A DNA stretch of 64,000 nt. Origin: Chloroflexota bacterium (GTDB taxonomy: Bacteria; Chloroflexota; Anaerolineae; 4572-78; J111). The stretch is from positions 1 to 64,000 of the forward strand of contig BOKF01000039.1 of NCBI GenBank assembly GCA_016860845.1, in the 5' to 3' direction. The translations under genes and the position numbers were made by a program. Below the pieces are notes generated by a model, which did not search any database, was not told where the DNA came from, and was given only the letters and a program-made list of their open reading frames with translations. Below are positions 17,268-25,490 of the stretch, in pieces. Every line of letters begins with the position of its first letter. Positions within the stretch are counted from its first letter, which is position 1.

Positions 17268-17297
17268 ATTATACACGTTAAATCAACGACGCAGCAA
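17268..17297 (-). promoter_or_regulatory. thyX promoter
   Basis: On the minus strand: TTGCTG, 18-bp spacer, TATAAT, about 30 bp before the GTG start at 17237. Confidence 0.55.
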
Positions 17298-17441
17298 AGC
17301 CCATGGCCGCCTTTCGGCCTGTTTTAACAAGGGAACCAGTGACAGCGGAGTGGTGTATATATGGTAAATGAACCTCTCCGGAGAGGCTCGCGTGAGCAAA
17401 GCAAATTTAGTCCGCAGTCCGTCATGAGTGGTTGAATGCCG

Positions 17442-18035
17442 ATGAGTGACCTACAACTAACAACGGACAACGGGCAACCAACACTTATCACCCAGGCCCG
17501 CCAGGGAGACGCGGGCGCGTGGGAAATATTGGTCGGCCAGCACCAGGAAGGGGTTTTCCGGCTGGCTTATCTGCTGCTAGGCGACGCCGACGAGGCCCAG
17601 GATGTGACCCAGGAGGTATTCATCCGCGCCTTTCGGTCCCTACACCAGTTCGACCCGGCGCGCCCGCTCCGCCCCTGGCTGCTGCGGATTACGACCAATC
17701 TTGTCTATAACCGCCGCCGGGCGGTGGGGCGATATTTGGCTGCTCTGCAACGGCTGGTCCGGCTGACCCCGGAGCCGGTGCTAGCCCCCGCGCCGGATGA
17801 GGCCCTCCCACAAGTAGATAGCCACCTGCTGTGGCAGGCAGTCCGCCGCCTGAATTCAACCGACCAGCAGATTATCTACTTACGCTATTTTCTGGAACTG
17901 TCGGTGGCGGAGACGGCTGAAGCCGCCGGCATTGCCCCGGGGACGGTCAAATCGCGCCTCAGCCGCGCTCTGGAACGGCTGCGCCAGGTGGTCGAGCGGG
18001 AGTTTCCGAGTCTATGGAAGGAACGTGTCGCATGA
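17442..18035 (+). CDS. ECF RNA polymerase sigma factor
   Basis: The 197-residue sigma factor has region 2 (GVFRLAYLLLGDADEAQDV, TQEVFIRAFRSLHQFDPARP, PWLLRITTNLVYNRRR) and region 4 (AVRRLNSTDQQIIYLRYFLE, VAETAEAAGIAPGTVKSRLS). Starts at 17436 and 17442 are both possible; the N-terminal LTTDNGQPT is coded by an AACGGACAACGGGC-type low-complexity run. The stop overlaps the next gene by ATGA, so the downstream membrane protein is probably its regulator. Second ECF module in the window. Confidence 0.9.
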   Translation: MSDLQLTTDNGQPTLITQARQGDAGAWEILVGQHQEGVFRLAYLLLGDADEAQDVTQEVFIRAFRSLHQFDPARPLRPWLLRITTNLVYNRRRAVGRYLAALQRLVRLTPEPVLAPAPDEALPQVDSHLLWQAVRRLNSTDQQIIYLRYFLELSVAETAEAAGIAPGTVKSRLSRALERLRQVVEREFPSLWKERVA

Positions 18036-18871
18036 GCCAGCGGTTTTTTAGCCGCTCTGGCGGCGCTAATCAAAATGAACCGTGGGAAGCCAGGCTGCAG
18101 CAGCTAGCTCGCCGCTTCCCTTATCCCGCCACTCCCGACGTGACGAGCGCCGTCAGAGCACAACTGGCCGCAGGATCGAGAGGAAAGCCTGGACTCCCGC
18201 CGAGACGGCTGGCCTGGGCCGCGCTGCTGGTCCTGCTTATCCTGGCTGGACTGCTCGCCGTGCCCCAGGTCCGCGCCGCCCTGGTCGAATATTTGCAAAT
18301 CGGCGCTGTGCGTATTTTCCTGGTCGAACCGACGCCAACCCCAACGCCGACTCCGGCGGCAGCATCCCTGGAGGAAAAGCCAATCACCGCAACCCCGCGC
18401 CCTACCCCGACCCCCTTAGCTTCGCTGCTAGACTTGGCCGGGGCAACGACCCTGGCCCAAGCCCAGGCTCGGGTTGATTTCCCCATTCGTCTCCCTGCTT
18501 ACCCGGCCAACCTGGGAGAGCCGGATTGGGTCTTTCTGCAAGATTTCGGCGGGCCGGTCGTGGTCTTGGTCTGGCTGGATGACGCCCAGCCCGGCCGGGT
18601 ACGTCTCAGCCTGCATGAATTGGGGCCGGGCACGTTTGCCGAGAAAGGCAATCCCGGCCGCGTTGAGGAAACCCGCGTCAATGGGCAGCCAGCCATCTGG
18701 GCGGAGGGGCCTTATGTCCTGCAATTCCGGCGCGGCAATCGAGTGGATTACGATCTGCGGCGGCTGGTCGCAGGGCGGGTCTTGATTTGGGCGGAAGGAG
18801 AAGTCACCTACCGCCTGGAAACCGACCTGTCCCTGCAAGAAGCGGTACGAGTGGCAGAATCACTGCGATAG
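18032..18871 (+). CDS. membrane-anchored sigma-factor partner (DUF4367-like)
   Basis: A 279-residue protein. The cytoplasmic first ~60 residues are followed by one membrane segment (RLAWAALLVLLILAGLLAV), a Thr/Pro-rich linker (EPTPTPTPTP, ATPRPTPTP) and an exported domain with VDFPIRLPAYPANLGEPDW, VVVLVWLD, and VNGQPAIWAEGPYVLQF, which resembles DUF4367-type domains of sporulation and ECF regulators. The start ATG overlaps the sigma-factor stop (ATGA). It probably senses an extracytoplasmic cue and controls the sigma factor, although no anti-sigma zinc finger is visible. Confident on topology, less on role. Confidence 0.7.
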   Translation: MSQRFFSRSGGANQNEPWEARLQQLARRFPYPATPDVTSAVRAQLAAGSRGKPGLPPRRLAWAALLVLLILAGLLAVPQVRAALVEYLQIGAVRIFLVEPTPTPTPTPAAASLEEKPITATPRPTPTPLASLLDLAGATTLAQAQARVDFPIRLPAYPANLGEPDWVFLQDFGGPVVVLVWLDDAQPGRVRLSLHELGPGTFAEKGNPGRVEETRVNGQPAIWAEGPYVLQFRRGNRVDYDLRRLVAGRVLIWAEGEVTYRLETDLSLQEAVRVAESLR

Positions 18872-19552
18872 TTAGGACTGCCGGTGTAAGGAGTCGGCGG
18901 TAACGGTTAAGTAGCAAACGAGAAGAAAGAGAGCAAAAATCAAACTGACTCCAAATGTAGCCATGTATTGGAGCGGGTTGGTAAATCGAATGAGGATGTC
19001 GGTCAACACGGCTTCGGGGTGGATAAACAGGTCCCAGCTATTCCAACCCAGGAAGCGCCCGATATAAATACCTAATCCACTCAAACCCATGACACTGACG
19101 ACAAACAGCCAGCTCAGCACAGGTCCAACAGCGGTTTTGACCACCCTCTGCATGGCTCGCAGGGAAAAAACAGCCAGAAAAAGACCGGTCCAGGCAAAGA
19201 TAGAGATTAGCCCCATATCGTACCAGACGGGCACAGGCGGGCGATGCTGCAAATGTAAAAAATCAGTCACAATGTAGGGAGCGTTAGGAAAGAAGGCAAG
19301 CCAGACCAGGCCGGGCAGCAATAAATACCCCCAGCGCCGGGATTGGCGTTGGTAGACCGAGCTTGTCCATAAACTTGTTAGATAAGGGATCCAAGCCAGA
19401 AACAGATTCCAAACCAAAAAGAGATACGTCCACTGCCTGCTCAGATAAACCCGGCCCGCCAAAAGGGTGCAGGCCAGCAGCGTAGACAAGACAACGGGGT
19501 ACAGCCCTTGAGACAGGGCAAAACGATGATATTGCTTAAAAAGGATTAACAA
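18872..19552 (-). CDS. DUF1361 family integral membrane protein
   Basis: About 226 residues with six or seven membrane segments. The DUF1361 hallmark is clear: WNLFLAWIPYL, LPGLVWLAFFPNAPYIVTDF, HLQHRPPVPVWYD and GIYIGRFLGWNSWDLF. Function is unknown. TTG at 19552 sits behind GGAGGTCCCC, a better ribosome site than the TTG at 19564, so 19552 is chosen. Its stop abuts the stop of the convergent neighbour, with no space for a terminator. Confidence 0.85.
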   Translation of the reverse strand: MLILFKQYHRFALSQGLYPVVLSTLLACTLLAGRVYLSRQWTYLFLVWNLFLAWIPYLTSLWTSSVYQRQSRRWGYLLLPGLVWLAFFPNAPYIVTDFLHLQHRPPVPVWYDMGLISIFAWTGLFLAVFSLRAMQRVVKTAVGPVLSWLFVVSVMGLSGLGIYIGRFLGWNSWDLFIHPEAVLTDILIRFTNPLQYMATFGVSLIFALFLLVCYLTVTADSLHRQS

Positions 19553-19673
19553 GGGGACCTCCAAACCTTATCTCTCAGGGTAATCCAGATCTATGTATAG
19601 ATAAATCTTATACCTAGCTTATCTACACAATATTATAGCGCATTATCAAAAATTAGTAAAGGGGGACACTACG

Positions 19674-20654
19674 ATGTGGCAGAAAGCCTACAAACATTCT
19701 CTAATTGGATTAGTGTTGTTGTTCGGTGTGCTGTTCCTCGGGGTTCCGGCTACTTTAGCCGGGGGTTGGACCGTAGTTACACTCGACCAGCTACCTGCGG
19801 ATGTGGTTACCAGAAAACCAATCCGGCTTGGCTTTATGATCCGCCAGCACGGGCGGACACCCTGGGTCTACGACCAGGTGAGGGTGCATGCCGTTCATAT
19901 CGAGAGTCAGGAAAAAATATCGGTGCAGGCCGAGGCCGAAGGAGCAAAAGGGCATTATGTGGCTGCGCTCAACTTTCCGCAGGCCGGTGCGTGGCGCTGG
20001 GGCATCGAGTCGGGCCTTATGCCGAGCCAGCAGCCGATGCCTGACCTAACCGTAATCGCTTCTCCCCAAGCGGGCAACCGGGAAGTCAGCACTTCCGGCG
20101 ACGTTCAACAAACTCTGGCGGGTGACAGCGTAACAGGGGGGTCATTTCCCCTGTCTCTGGGGGCCGGGCTTATCGGTAGTATCGCTACGGTCGGGACTCT
20201 GCTTTTTTGGTGGCGCAAGCACACGCCCCTGGCCCTGGTTTCGCTGACAGCGGCAGCAGTGATTGGCGTTATCGGGTTTAGTCTGGCGGCTCAGGCCTCG
20301 GCTTTCTCCCGCGAGACGCCAAAGTTGCCGGACCAGCCCACCCTAACGGCCTCGGCGGAATTGGGGCAAAGGCTATTCGTGGCCAAGGGCTGTATTGTCT
20401 GCCACCGGCATGCGGCGGTCGCCGATGTACGGCAGAGGTTTGGGAGGGAATTTGTGGACTTTTGGGTTGGTCCCGATTTACCCACCCTAATCACTGATCC
20501 CAAGCTTCTCCACACCTGGCTAAAGGATCCGGCAGCCCTGAAACCCAATACCGATATGCCTAACCTGGAATTGAAGAAAACTGAAATCGAGGCGCTGGTG
20601 GCTTTCCTGCTTGCGCCAAGAGAAACAGCCAAAGAGGCTGGCGTCCCCGACTAA
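19674..20654 (+). CDS. membrane protein with YtkA/FixH-like domain and C-terminal cytochrome c
   Basis: 326 residues with a signal peptide (IGLVLLFGVLFLGVPATLAG) and a beta-sandwich (residues ~30-125, IRLGFMIRQHGRTPWVYDQV, FPQAGAWRWGIE) like YtkA/FixH proteins. Two membrane segments follow (residues ~155-205). The C-terminal mono-heme cytochrome c has CIVCH near residue 242 and a likely axial Met in NTDMPNL. The arrangement suggests an electron carrier or copper/heme-assembly protein on the outer face of the membrane. It is not next to oxidase genes. The GGGGGAC before the ATG is the ribosome site. Confidence 0.8.
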   Translation: MWQKAYKHSLIGLVLLFGVLFLGVPATLAGGWTVVTLDQLPADVVTRKPIRLGFMIRQHGRTPWVYDQVRVHAVHIESQEKISVQAEAEGAKGHYVAALNFPQAGAWRWGIESGLMPSQQPMPDLTVIASPQAGNREVSTSGDVQQTLAGDSVTGGSFPLSLGAGLIGSIATVGTLLFWWRKHTPLALVSLTAAAVIGVIGFSLAAQASAFSRETPKLPDQPTLTASAELGQRLFVAKGCIVCHRHAAVADVRQRFGREFVDFWVGPDLPTLITDPKLLHTWLKDPAALKPNTDMPNLELKKTEIEALVAFLLAPRETAKEAGVPD

Positions 20655-20666
20655 TAATTCAAGCAG

Positions 20667-21008
20667 TTATCTCAGCAGTCTCAGCTCGCCAGTCAGCTTA
20701 TCAAGCTCGTTATCGCTGGCAGGGCCAAGCCCCAGGCAGGTGAGCGTGCCTTCCGGGACAACGGTTCTGCCAGCATCTTTTATTAATCGGGCCGGGATAT
20801 TTTGCTCCAGGGCCAGAGTATACAGCCTGGTCAAGTCGGCTTCGTAGTCAACCTTTAACACAATTTTAGGCATGCCGCTGTTTAGCCATGCCTGCTGCGC
20901 CTCGGCGCTGGCGGCAACAAACGCGCCCACGGCGGCATGCGCCACCTGAGCGGCTAATTTCCCCCGTGGTAATTTTAAAGCCTCGTTAACCACCACAACT
21001 TGTTTCAT
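20667..21008 (-). CDS. pth2: archaeal/eukaryotic-type peptidyl-tRNA hydrolase
   Basis: Pth2 frees tRNA from prematurely dropped peptidyl-tRNA. The 113-residue protein has KQVVVVNEALKLPRGKLAAQ, VAHAAVGAFV, a KIVLKVDYEADL strand and IKDAGRTVVPEGTLTCLGLGP, all Pth2 landmarks (Lys, His, Asp and Thr of the catalytic region). This type is general in archaea and eukaryotes and scattered in bacteria, which usually use Pth1. ATG 21008 is chosen over the upstream start at 21023. It converges with the cytochrome gene, 12 bp apart. Confidence 0.92.
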   Translation of the reverse strand: MKQVVVVNEALKLPRGKLAAQVAHAAVGAFVAASAEAQQAWLNSGMPKIVLKVDYEADLTRLYTLALEQNIPARLIKDAGRTVVPEGTLTCLGLGPASDNELDKLTGELRLLR

Positions 21009-21363
21009 CTGCCAAATACTCAAGTGGTTGGCGCTTTCCTCATTAACCCAGCGCCAGTCACCTTTAACCTTATTCCAAAGTGATTTAAATCACAGCTCTC
21101 CTGTGGCGAAGGGCACAGACAAAGGGCCTGGAAAAGCTTAAGCTGGAGATAGTCCTTTACCCGACATCCTCAACAACTTTCCCAGCACTGTAAAAATTGA
21201 GTAGTTGCTCAGGCGCGATGCATTTTCCTGGCCGAAATTGCCAAATTTGCTCGTGTTAAAGGTGCATCGCTCCGCTTGGGCTGAGTAGTAACAAATTTGA
21301 ACCATCTCAACCGCTACCCCTCGGCGTTAACCAGGCGGTTGGCGATGCAGAAAGTGAGGACTC
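21009..21363. other. 355-bp intergenic region with hairpins
   Basis: No gene seen. It holds the family B hairpin at 21021-21065 and a longer imperfect inverted region at about 21200-21290 (AGTTGCTCAGGCGCGATGCA against GGTGCATCGCTCC...GGGCTGAGTAGT), whose role is unknown. Confidence 0.6.
21021..21065. repeat. REP-like hairpin, family B copy 2
   Basis: CAAGTGGTTGGCGCTTT pairs with GCGCCAGTCACCTTT across a 13-bp loop. Confidence 0.7.
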
Positions 21364-21648
21364 ATGAGTATCAAGGAGGATATTGAAACTATGTGCCAAT
21401 TAAGCAATGCCCAGGAAATATTTTATCAAACCTCGCCCTATATTCCCAAACAAGATGGAATGGGCCAGGAAAACTTTTCCAAAATGAAGGTGGATAACGT
21501 TTTGGAAGTCTGGCTGATGCACCCTGATTTACTGCCTCAATTTGAACAAACGGTGCGGAATGCCGGCAAAAATCTGGTTGAGTTCGATCTTGAGCAGTAC
21601 CTGAATTTTCCCAAATCCAATAAGCAGTACCAGCTTTTCTTCGATTAA
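21364..21648 (+). CDS. small protein of unknown function
   Basis: A 94-residue acidic/aromatic protein (SNAQEIFYQTSPYIPKQDGM, VLEVWLMHPDLLPQFEQTV, FPKSNKQYQLFFD). I do not recognise a family. A GTGAGGACTC ribosome-site-like stretch precedes the ATG at 21364, and the composition is unlike shadow frames. It is 9 bp from the convergent pstB gene. It has no membrane segment or signal peptide. Confidence 0.5.
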   Translation: MSIKEDIETMCQLSNAQEIFYQTSPYIPKQDGMGQENFSKMKVDNVLEVWLMHPDLLPQFEQTVRNAGKNLVEFDLEQYLNFPKSNKQYQLFFD

Positions 21649-21657
21649 CTCTGCCTG

Positions 21658-22413
21658 TCAGCCATAACGCCCGGTGATATAATTTTCTGTTTGTTCTTCC
21701 CGGGGCCTTGTAAAAATTTTACCCGATTTACCGTACTCCACCAGCTCCCCCAACCAGAAGAAGCCCGTATAGTCAGATACCCGCGCCGCCTGCTGCATAT
21801 TGTGGGTCACAATGACAATGGTATATTTCTCTTTCAGACTGCGCATCAGGTCTTCAACTGTTAGGGTGGCGATAGGGTCCAGCGCCGAGCAGGGTTCATC
21901 CATCAAAATAACCTCCGGCTCTACTGCCACCACCCGGGCAATGCACAGGCGTTGCTGCTGGCCCAGCGAGAGTTCGAGTGCATTCTGCTTGAGGTGATCT
22001 TTTACTTCATCCCACAATCCCACCCGCACCAGGCTGTCTTCAACCACCCCATCCAGATGGGCCTGGTTCTTCTGGCCTAAAACGCGGGGGCCAAAAGCCA
22101 CGTTATTGTAGATGGATTGCGGAAACGGGTTGGGGCGCTGAAAGACCATGCCGACCCGCTGCCGCAGCATCACCACATCCAATTTGGGGTCATAAATATC
22201 CTGCCCGTCGAGCAAGATTTTGCCCTCGGCCCGCGCGCCGGGAATGGTATCGTTCATGCGGTTGAGACAGCGCAAAAAGGTACTTTTGCCGCAGCCGGAA
22301 GGGCCAATTAAAGCCGTGATTTGGCGTTTTTTGATGGGCAGGGTAACATTTTTAAGCGCCTGTTTCTGGCCGTAGTAGAAGTTCAGCGATTGGACATCTA
22401 TTTTATTTTTCAT
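21658..22413 (-). CDS. pstB: phosphate ABC transporter ATP-binding protein PstB
   Basis: The ATPase of the high-affinity phosphate importer. 251 residues with Walker [11 protein letters not shown]-loop VFQRPNPFP, signature LSLGQQQRL (canonical LSGGQ), Walker B VILMDEP, and H-loop VTHNMQQ; the C-terminus ENYITGRYG is typical of PstB. It is transcribed away from pstSCA, so it shares the phosphate locus but not the operon. A second pstB-like gene closes the pstSCA operon at 25491. Confidence 0.95.
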   Translation of the reverse strand: MKNKIDVQSLNFYYGQKQALKNVTLPIKKRQITALIGPSGCGKSTFLRCLNRMNDTIPGARAEGKILLDGQDIYDPKLDVVMLRQRVGMVFQRPNPFPQSIYNNVAFGPRVLGQKNQAHLDGVVEDSLVRVGLWDEVKDHLKQNALELSLGQQQRLCIARVVAVEPEVILMDEPCSALDPIATLTVEDLMRSLKEKYTIVIVTHNMQQAARVSDYTGFFWLGELVEYGKSGKIFTRPREEQTENYITGRYG

Positions 22414-22425
22414 TTAGGACCTACT

Positions 22426-22475
22426 CAAGTGACTGGCACTTTTATTCTTCAGCTAACCAAGTGCCAGTCACTTTT
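22426..22475. repeat. REP-like hairpin, family B copy 3
   Basis: CAAGTGACTGGCACTTTT pairs with CAAGTGCCAGTCACTTTT around a ~14-bp loop, in the divergent pstB/pstS spacer. Confidence 0.85.
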
Positions 22476-22520
22476 AACTCCGGCGTTACAGGTCAAAATT
22501 TTACCATAAGCCTCGCCATC

Positions 22521-22549
22521 TTGCGAAAGGCCGGTGAGGATGTTATAAT
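22521..22549 (+). promoter_or_regulatory. pstS operon promoter
   Basis: TTGCGA, 17-bp spacer, TATAAT. Start of transcription would be near 22556, about 20 bp before the TTG start. No clear Pho box was seen. Confidence 0.55.
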
Positions 22550-22575
22550 GCCAGCCGAAACTGAGGGATGAGTAA

Positions 22576-23526
22576 TTGAGCAACGGGGACTCAACCAGGG
22601 TGGTCCACATATCGTGGAAAACCGACGGGGTAAGGCTGGGTTTCAGCCTGACCCTTTTTGTTTTTTTAGCGGCCCTGCTGTTAGGCTGCCGCAGCGCTTC
22701 CCCCAATGCTCAGGCCGCCCCGGCCCCTTCTGTCGAGACCATTGAAAACAAAGGGTCCGATACCATTGTCAACCTGGCCCTGGCCTGGGCCGAGAATTAC
22801 ATGGCCCAGTATCCCAACGTGCGAATTTCGGTGACAGGGGGCGGCTCCGGCACCGGCATTGCCGCCCTGATCAACAACACGGTTGATATTGCCAATGCCT
22901 CGCGGGCCATCAAACCCGAAGAGGTGGCCGAAGCCCAGGCCAACGGCATCGAGCCTTATGAAATTACCATAGCTCAAGATGCCATCGCCGTGGTCGTCAA
23001 TCCCGAAAATCCGGTTAGCCAGCTCACCATCCAACAAATCTCCGCTATTTACACCGGCCAGATGACCAACTGGAAAGAAGTGGGGGGGGAAGACCGGCCG
23101 ATTGTACTGCTCTCGCGCGAGTCCAACTCCGGGACGTATATCTTTTTCCTGGAGGAGGTGGTCCGGCAGGGCGAGAGCGAGAGTGATCTTCTGTTTTCGC
23201 CCGACACCCTGTTATTACCCTCCTCTGAAGGCATTTCCAGCGAGATCCGCCAGAATCCCAATGCGATTGGCTACGATGGCCTGGGCTATGTTACTCCCGA
23301 TCAGAAAACAATAGCCATTGCCGTCTCTCCCGGCAGCCCTTACGTCGGGCCGAGTATTGCCACCGTCGTTGACGGCAGCTATCCGATTTCGCGGCCCCTC
23401 TTTATGTATACCTCTGGCCCACCCACCGGCGCGGTTAAAACCTACCTCGACTGGATTTTGACTGAAGGCCAGCAGCAGGTAAGAGAGCTGGGCTTTGTGC
23501 CGCTCCCCAACTCACAAACGGAGTGA
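22576..23526 (+). CDS. pstS: phosphate-binding lipoprotein PstS
   Basis: Captures phosphate outside the cell for PstCAB. 316 residues with a lipoprotein signal (FLAALLLGC, lipobox Cys near residue 38). The ligand-binding core follows: NKGSDTIVNLALAWAENY, TGGGSGTGIAALINNTVDIA, ISAIYTGQMTNWKEVGG, RESNSGTYIFF. The start is taken at TTG 22576 behind GAGGGATGAG. It heads pstS-pstC-pstA-pstB2, with pstC 15 bp downstream. Confidence 0.95.
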   Translation: MSNGDSTRVVHISWKTDGVRLGFSLTLFVFLAALLLGCRSASPNAQAAPAPSVETIENKGSDTIVNLALAWAENYMAQYPNVRISVTGGGSGTGIAALINNTVDIANASRAIKPEEVAEAQANGIEPYEITIAQDAIAVVVNPENPVSQLTIQQISAIYTGQMTNWKEVGGEDRPIVLLSRESNSGTYIFFLEEVVRQGESESDLLFSPDTLLLPSSEGISSEIRQNPNAIGYDGLGYVTPDQKTIAIAVSPGSPYVGPSIATVVDGSYPISRPLFMYTSGPPTGAVKTYLDWILTEGQQQVRELGFVPLPNSQTE

Positions 23527-23541
23527 TGACCAACACCCTTG

Positions 23542-24438
23542 ATGAAAAAATCGGCCAGTCTGCCCGTTAGCGAATTTTTAGTCGAAAGTATCGTCAAGGT
23601 TTTGGGCTTTTCGACCATCGGCTTTGTCGTGCTGATCTTCTTTTTCCTGCTGCGCGAAGGAGTACCCACCTTTATTGAAGTCGAATGGAGCAATCTCTTT
23701 GGCGTGCGTTGGTACCCCACCTTTGACCTTTTTGGCTTGACCCCGCTGCTGCTCGGCTCGATTGTGGTGACGGTGGTGGCGATTGTGATTGCCCTGCCGT
23801 TGGGAGTTGCCAGCGCCGTTTTTGTGCGCGAGGTTGCCCCCTCCTGGGTGCGGGATATTCTCAAACCCCTCATCGAAGTGTTGGCCGGGATTCCCTCGGT
23901 GGTGCTGGGCTTTTTTGGCCTGACCACCCTGGCCCCGCTGGTCCGCGTTTACCTGGATGCGCCGACCGGGCTGACTGCCCTGACCGGCGCCCTGCTGCTG
24001 GGCTATATGGCCCTGCCCACCATTATCAGCGTGGCCGAAGATGCCCTGGATGCCGTGCCCAAAAGCTACCGCGACGCCTCGCTGGCAATGGGAGCGACGC
24101 ACTGGCAAACCATCTGGATGGTGGTAGTTCCGGCGGCCAGGGCGGGGATAGTGACGGCGGTAATGCTGGGCATGGGCCGGGCCATCGGCGAGACGATGGC
24201 GGTGATGATGGTCACGGGTAACGCCGCCCGCTTGCCGCTAGAACTGGATGCAGTACTGCGCCCGGTGCGCACTATGACCGCCACCATTGCCGCTGAGATG
24301 GGCGAAGTGGCCCAGGGAAGCACCCACTACCACGTTCTCTTCGGCGCGGGAATTATCCTCTTTGTGCTGACCTTTCTGATCAACCTGGCCGCGGCCTCGG
24401 CCCTCTTTCAACGGCGCGGCGGGCGGGGGTTGCGCTGA
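23542..24438 (+). CDS. pstC: phosphate ABC transporter permease PstC
   Basis: Inner-membrane subunit of the phosphate importer; 298 residues with about six membrane segments and the permease loop YRDASLAMGATHWQTIWMV near residue 178. The start ATG at 23542 (a TTG immediately before is possible). It ends inside the next start codon (TGATG), so pstC and pstA are translationally coupled. Confidence 0.93.
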   Translation: MKKSASLPVSEFLVESIVKVLGFSTIGFVVLIFFFLLREGVPTFIEVEWSNLFGVRWYPTFDLFGLTPLLLGSIVVTVVAIVIALPLGVASAVFVREVAPSWVRDILKPLIEVLAGIPSVVLGFFGLTTLAPLVRVYLDAPTGLTALTGALLLGYMALPTIISVAEDALDAVPKSYRDASLAMGATHWQTIWMVVVPAARAGIVTAVMLGMGRAIGETMAVMMVTGNAARLPLELDAVLRPVRTMTATIAAEMGEVAQGSTHYHVLFGAGIILFVLTFLINLAAASALFQRRGGRGLR

Positions 24439-25283
24439 TGAGCCGCTGGACCGTCCAACGCCTGGGTTTTGGGCTTTTAGCCTTGACCACCTTGATTGTG
24501 GTCGCCCCTATTTTGCTGGTCATCGGCCTCATTGTGGTCCAGGGGCTGCCCGCCCTGAGTTGGGAATTTATCAGCACCGCCCCCCGTAACGGCATGAAAG
24601 AGGGTGGCATATTTCCGGCCATCGTCGGCACCATCCTCTTGACCCTGGGCACAGCTTTGGTGGCTATTCCGGCGGGCGTTGGCGGGGCAGTTTACCTGTC
24701 CGAATATGCCCACGACACCAAGCTGACCCGAGCCATCCGCCTGGCGATTGTGAATCTGGCCGGGATTCCCTCGGTGGTTTATGGCCTCTTTGGCCTGGGG
24801 CTGTTTGTCCTGTTCCTCCAGTTCGGCACCTCGATCATCGCTGGCGCGCTGACGCTGGCCATTATGACCCTGCCCATTATCATCAGCACGTCCGAGGAGG
24901 CGCTGCGGGCGGTGCCGGTCGAGTTTCGCACGGTCAATATCAGCCTGGGCGGGACCAAGTGGCAGGGCATCCGCCGCATTGTTTTGCCGCAGGCACTGCC
25001 GGGCATTATCACCGGCATCATCCTGGGGATGCTGCGGGCCGCCGGCGAAACCGCGCCGATTCTTTTTACCGTGGCCGCTTTCTTCCTGCCGCGCCTGCCC
25101 AACTCGCCCTTTGACCAGGTCATGGCCCTGCCCTATCATCTTTATGTGATCAGCACCCAGGTGCCGGGCATGCCGCCCCAGCAGCAGTACGGTACGGCTC
25201 TGGTCCTGCTGATTCTGGTGCTGTCGCTGAATGTTTCGGCCACGCTAATCCGCAGTCATTTTCGCCGCCGCCGGCAGTGGTAA
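24438..25283 (+). CDS. pstA: phosphate ABC transporter permease PstA
   Basis: Second membrane subunit; 281 residues, about six membrane segments, FGLGLFVLFLQFG, and the cytoplasmic loop VPVEFRTVNISLGGTKWQGI that contacts the ATPase. The ATG overlaps the pstC stop. A ~200-bp spacer with two palindromes separates it from pstB2. Confidence 0.93.
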   Translation: MSRWTVQRLGFGLLALTTLIVVAPILLVIGLIVVQGLPALSWEFISTAPRNGMKEGGIFPAIVGTILLTLGTALVAIPAGVGGAVYLSEYAHDTKLTRAIRLAIVNLAGIPSVVYGLFGLGLFVLFLQFGTSIIAGALTLAIMTLPIIISTSEEALRAVPVEFRTVNISLGGTKWQGIRRIVLPQALPGIITGIILGMLRAAGETAPILFTVAAFFLPRLPNSPFDQVMALPYHLYVISTQVPGMPPQQQYGTALVLLILVLSLNVSATLIRSHFRRRRQW

Positions 25284-25382
25284 TTCGCCCCGAATTAACC
25301 CATAGGGTGCTTCGCTTAAATTCAGGGCTGATATACAAAGTACGCTGAAGCGCACTGTAATAACCAAAACACGCGCCGCTGG

Positions 25383-25432
25383 AGTCGGCTTGAGCCGACT
25401 TAAGCTTTTAGCCTGCGAATTAATTCGCAGGC
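25383..25432. repeat. two adjacent palindromes between pstA and pstB2
   Basis: AGTCGGCT-TG-AGCCGACT (25383-25400) and the perfect 22-bp palindrome of GCCTGCGAATT with AATTCGCAGGC (25411-25432). They may act as a transcription attenuator inside the operon or be REP-type. Confidence 0.75.
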
Positions 25433-25490
25433 ATCGCCGGGGTAAAAGACTGATGGGTAATAAGATAACCTCATATGGTTGGTAGGATAA

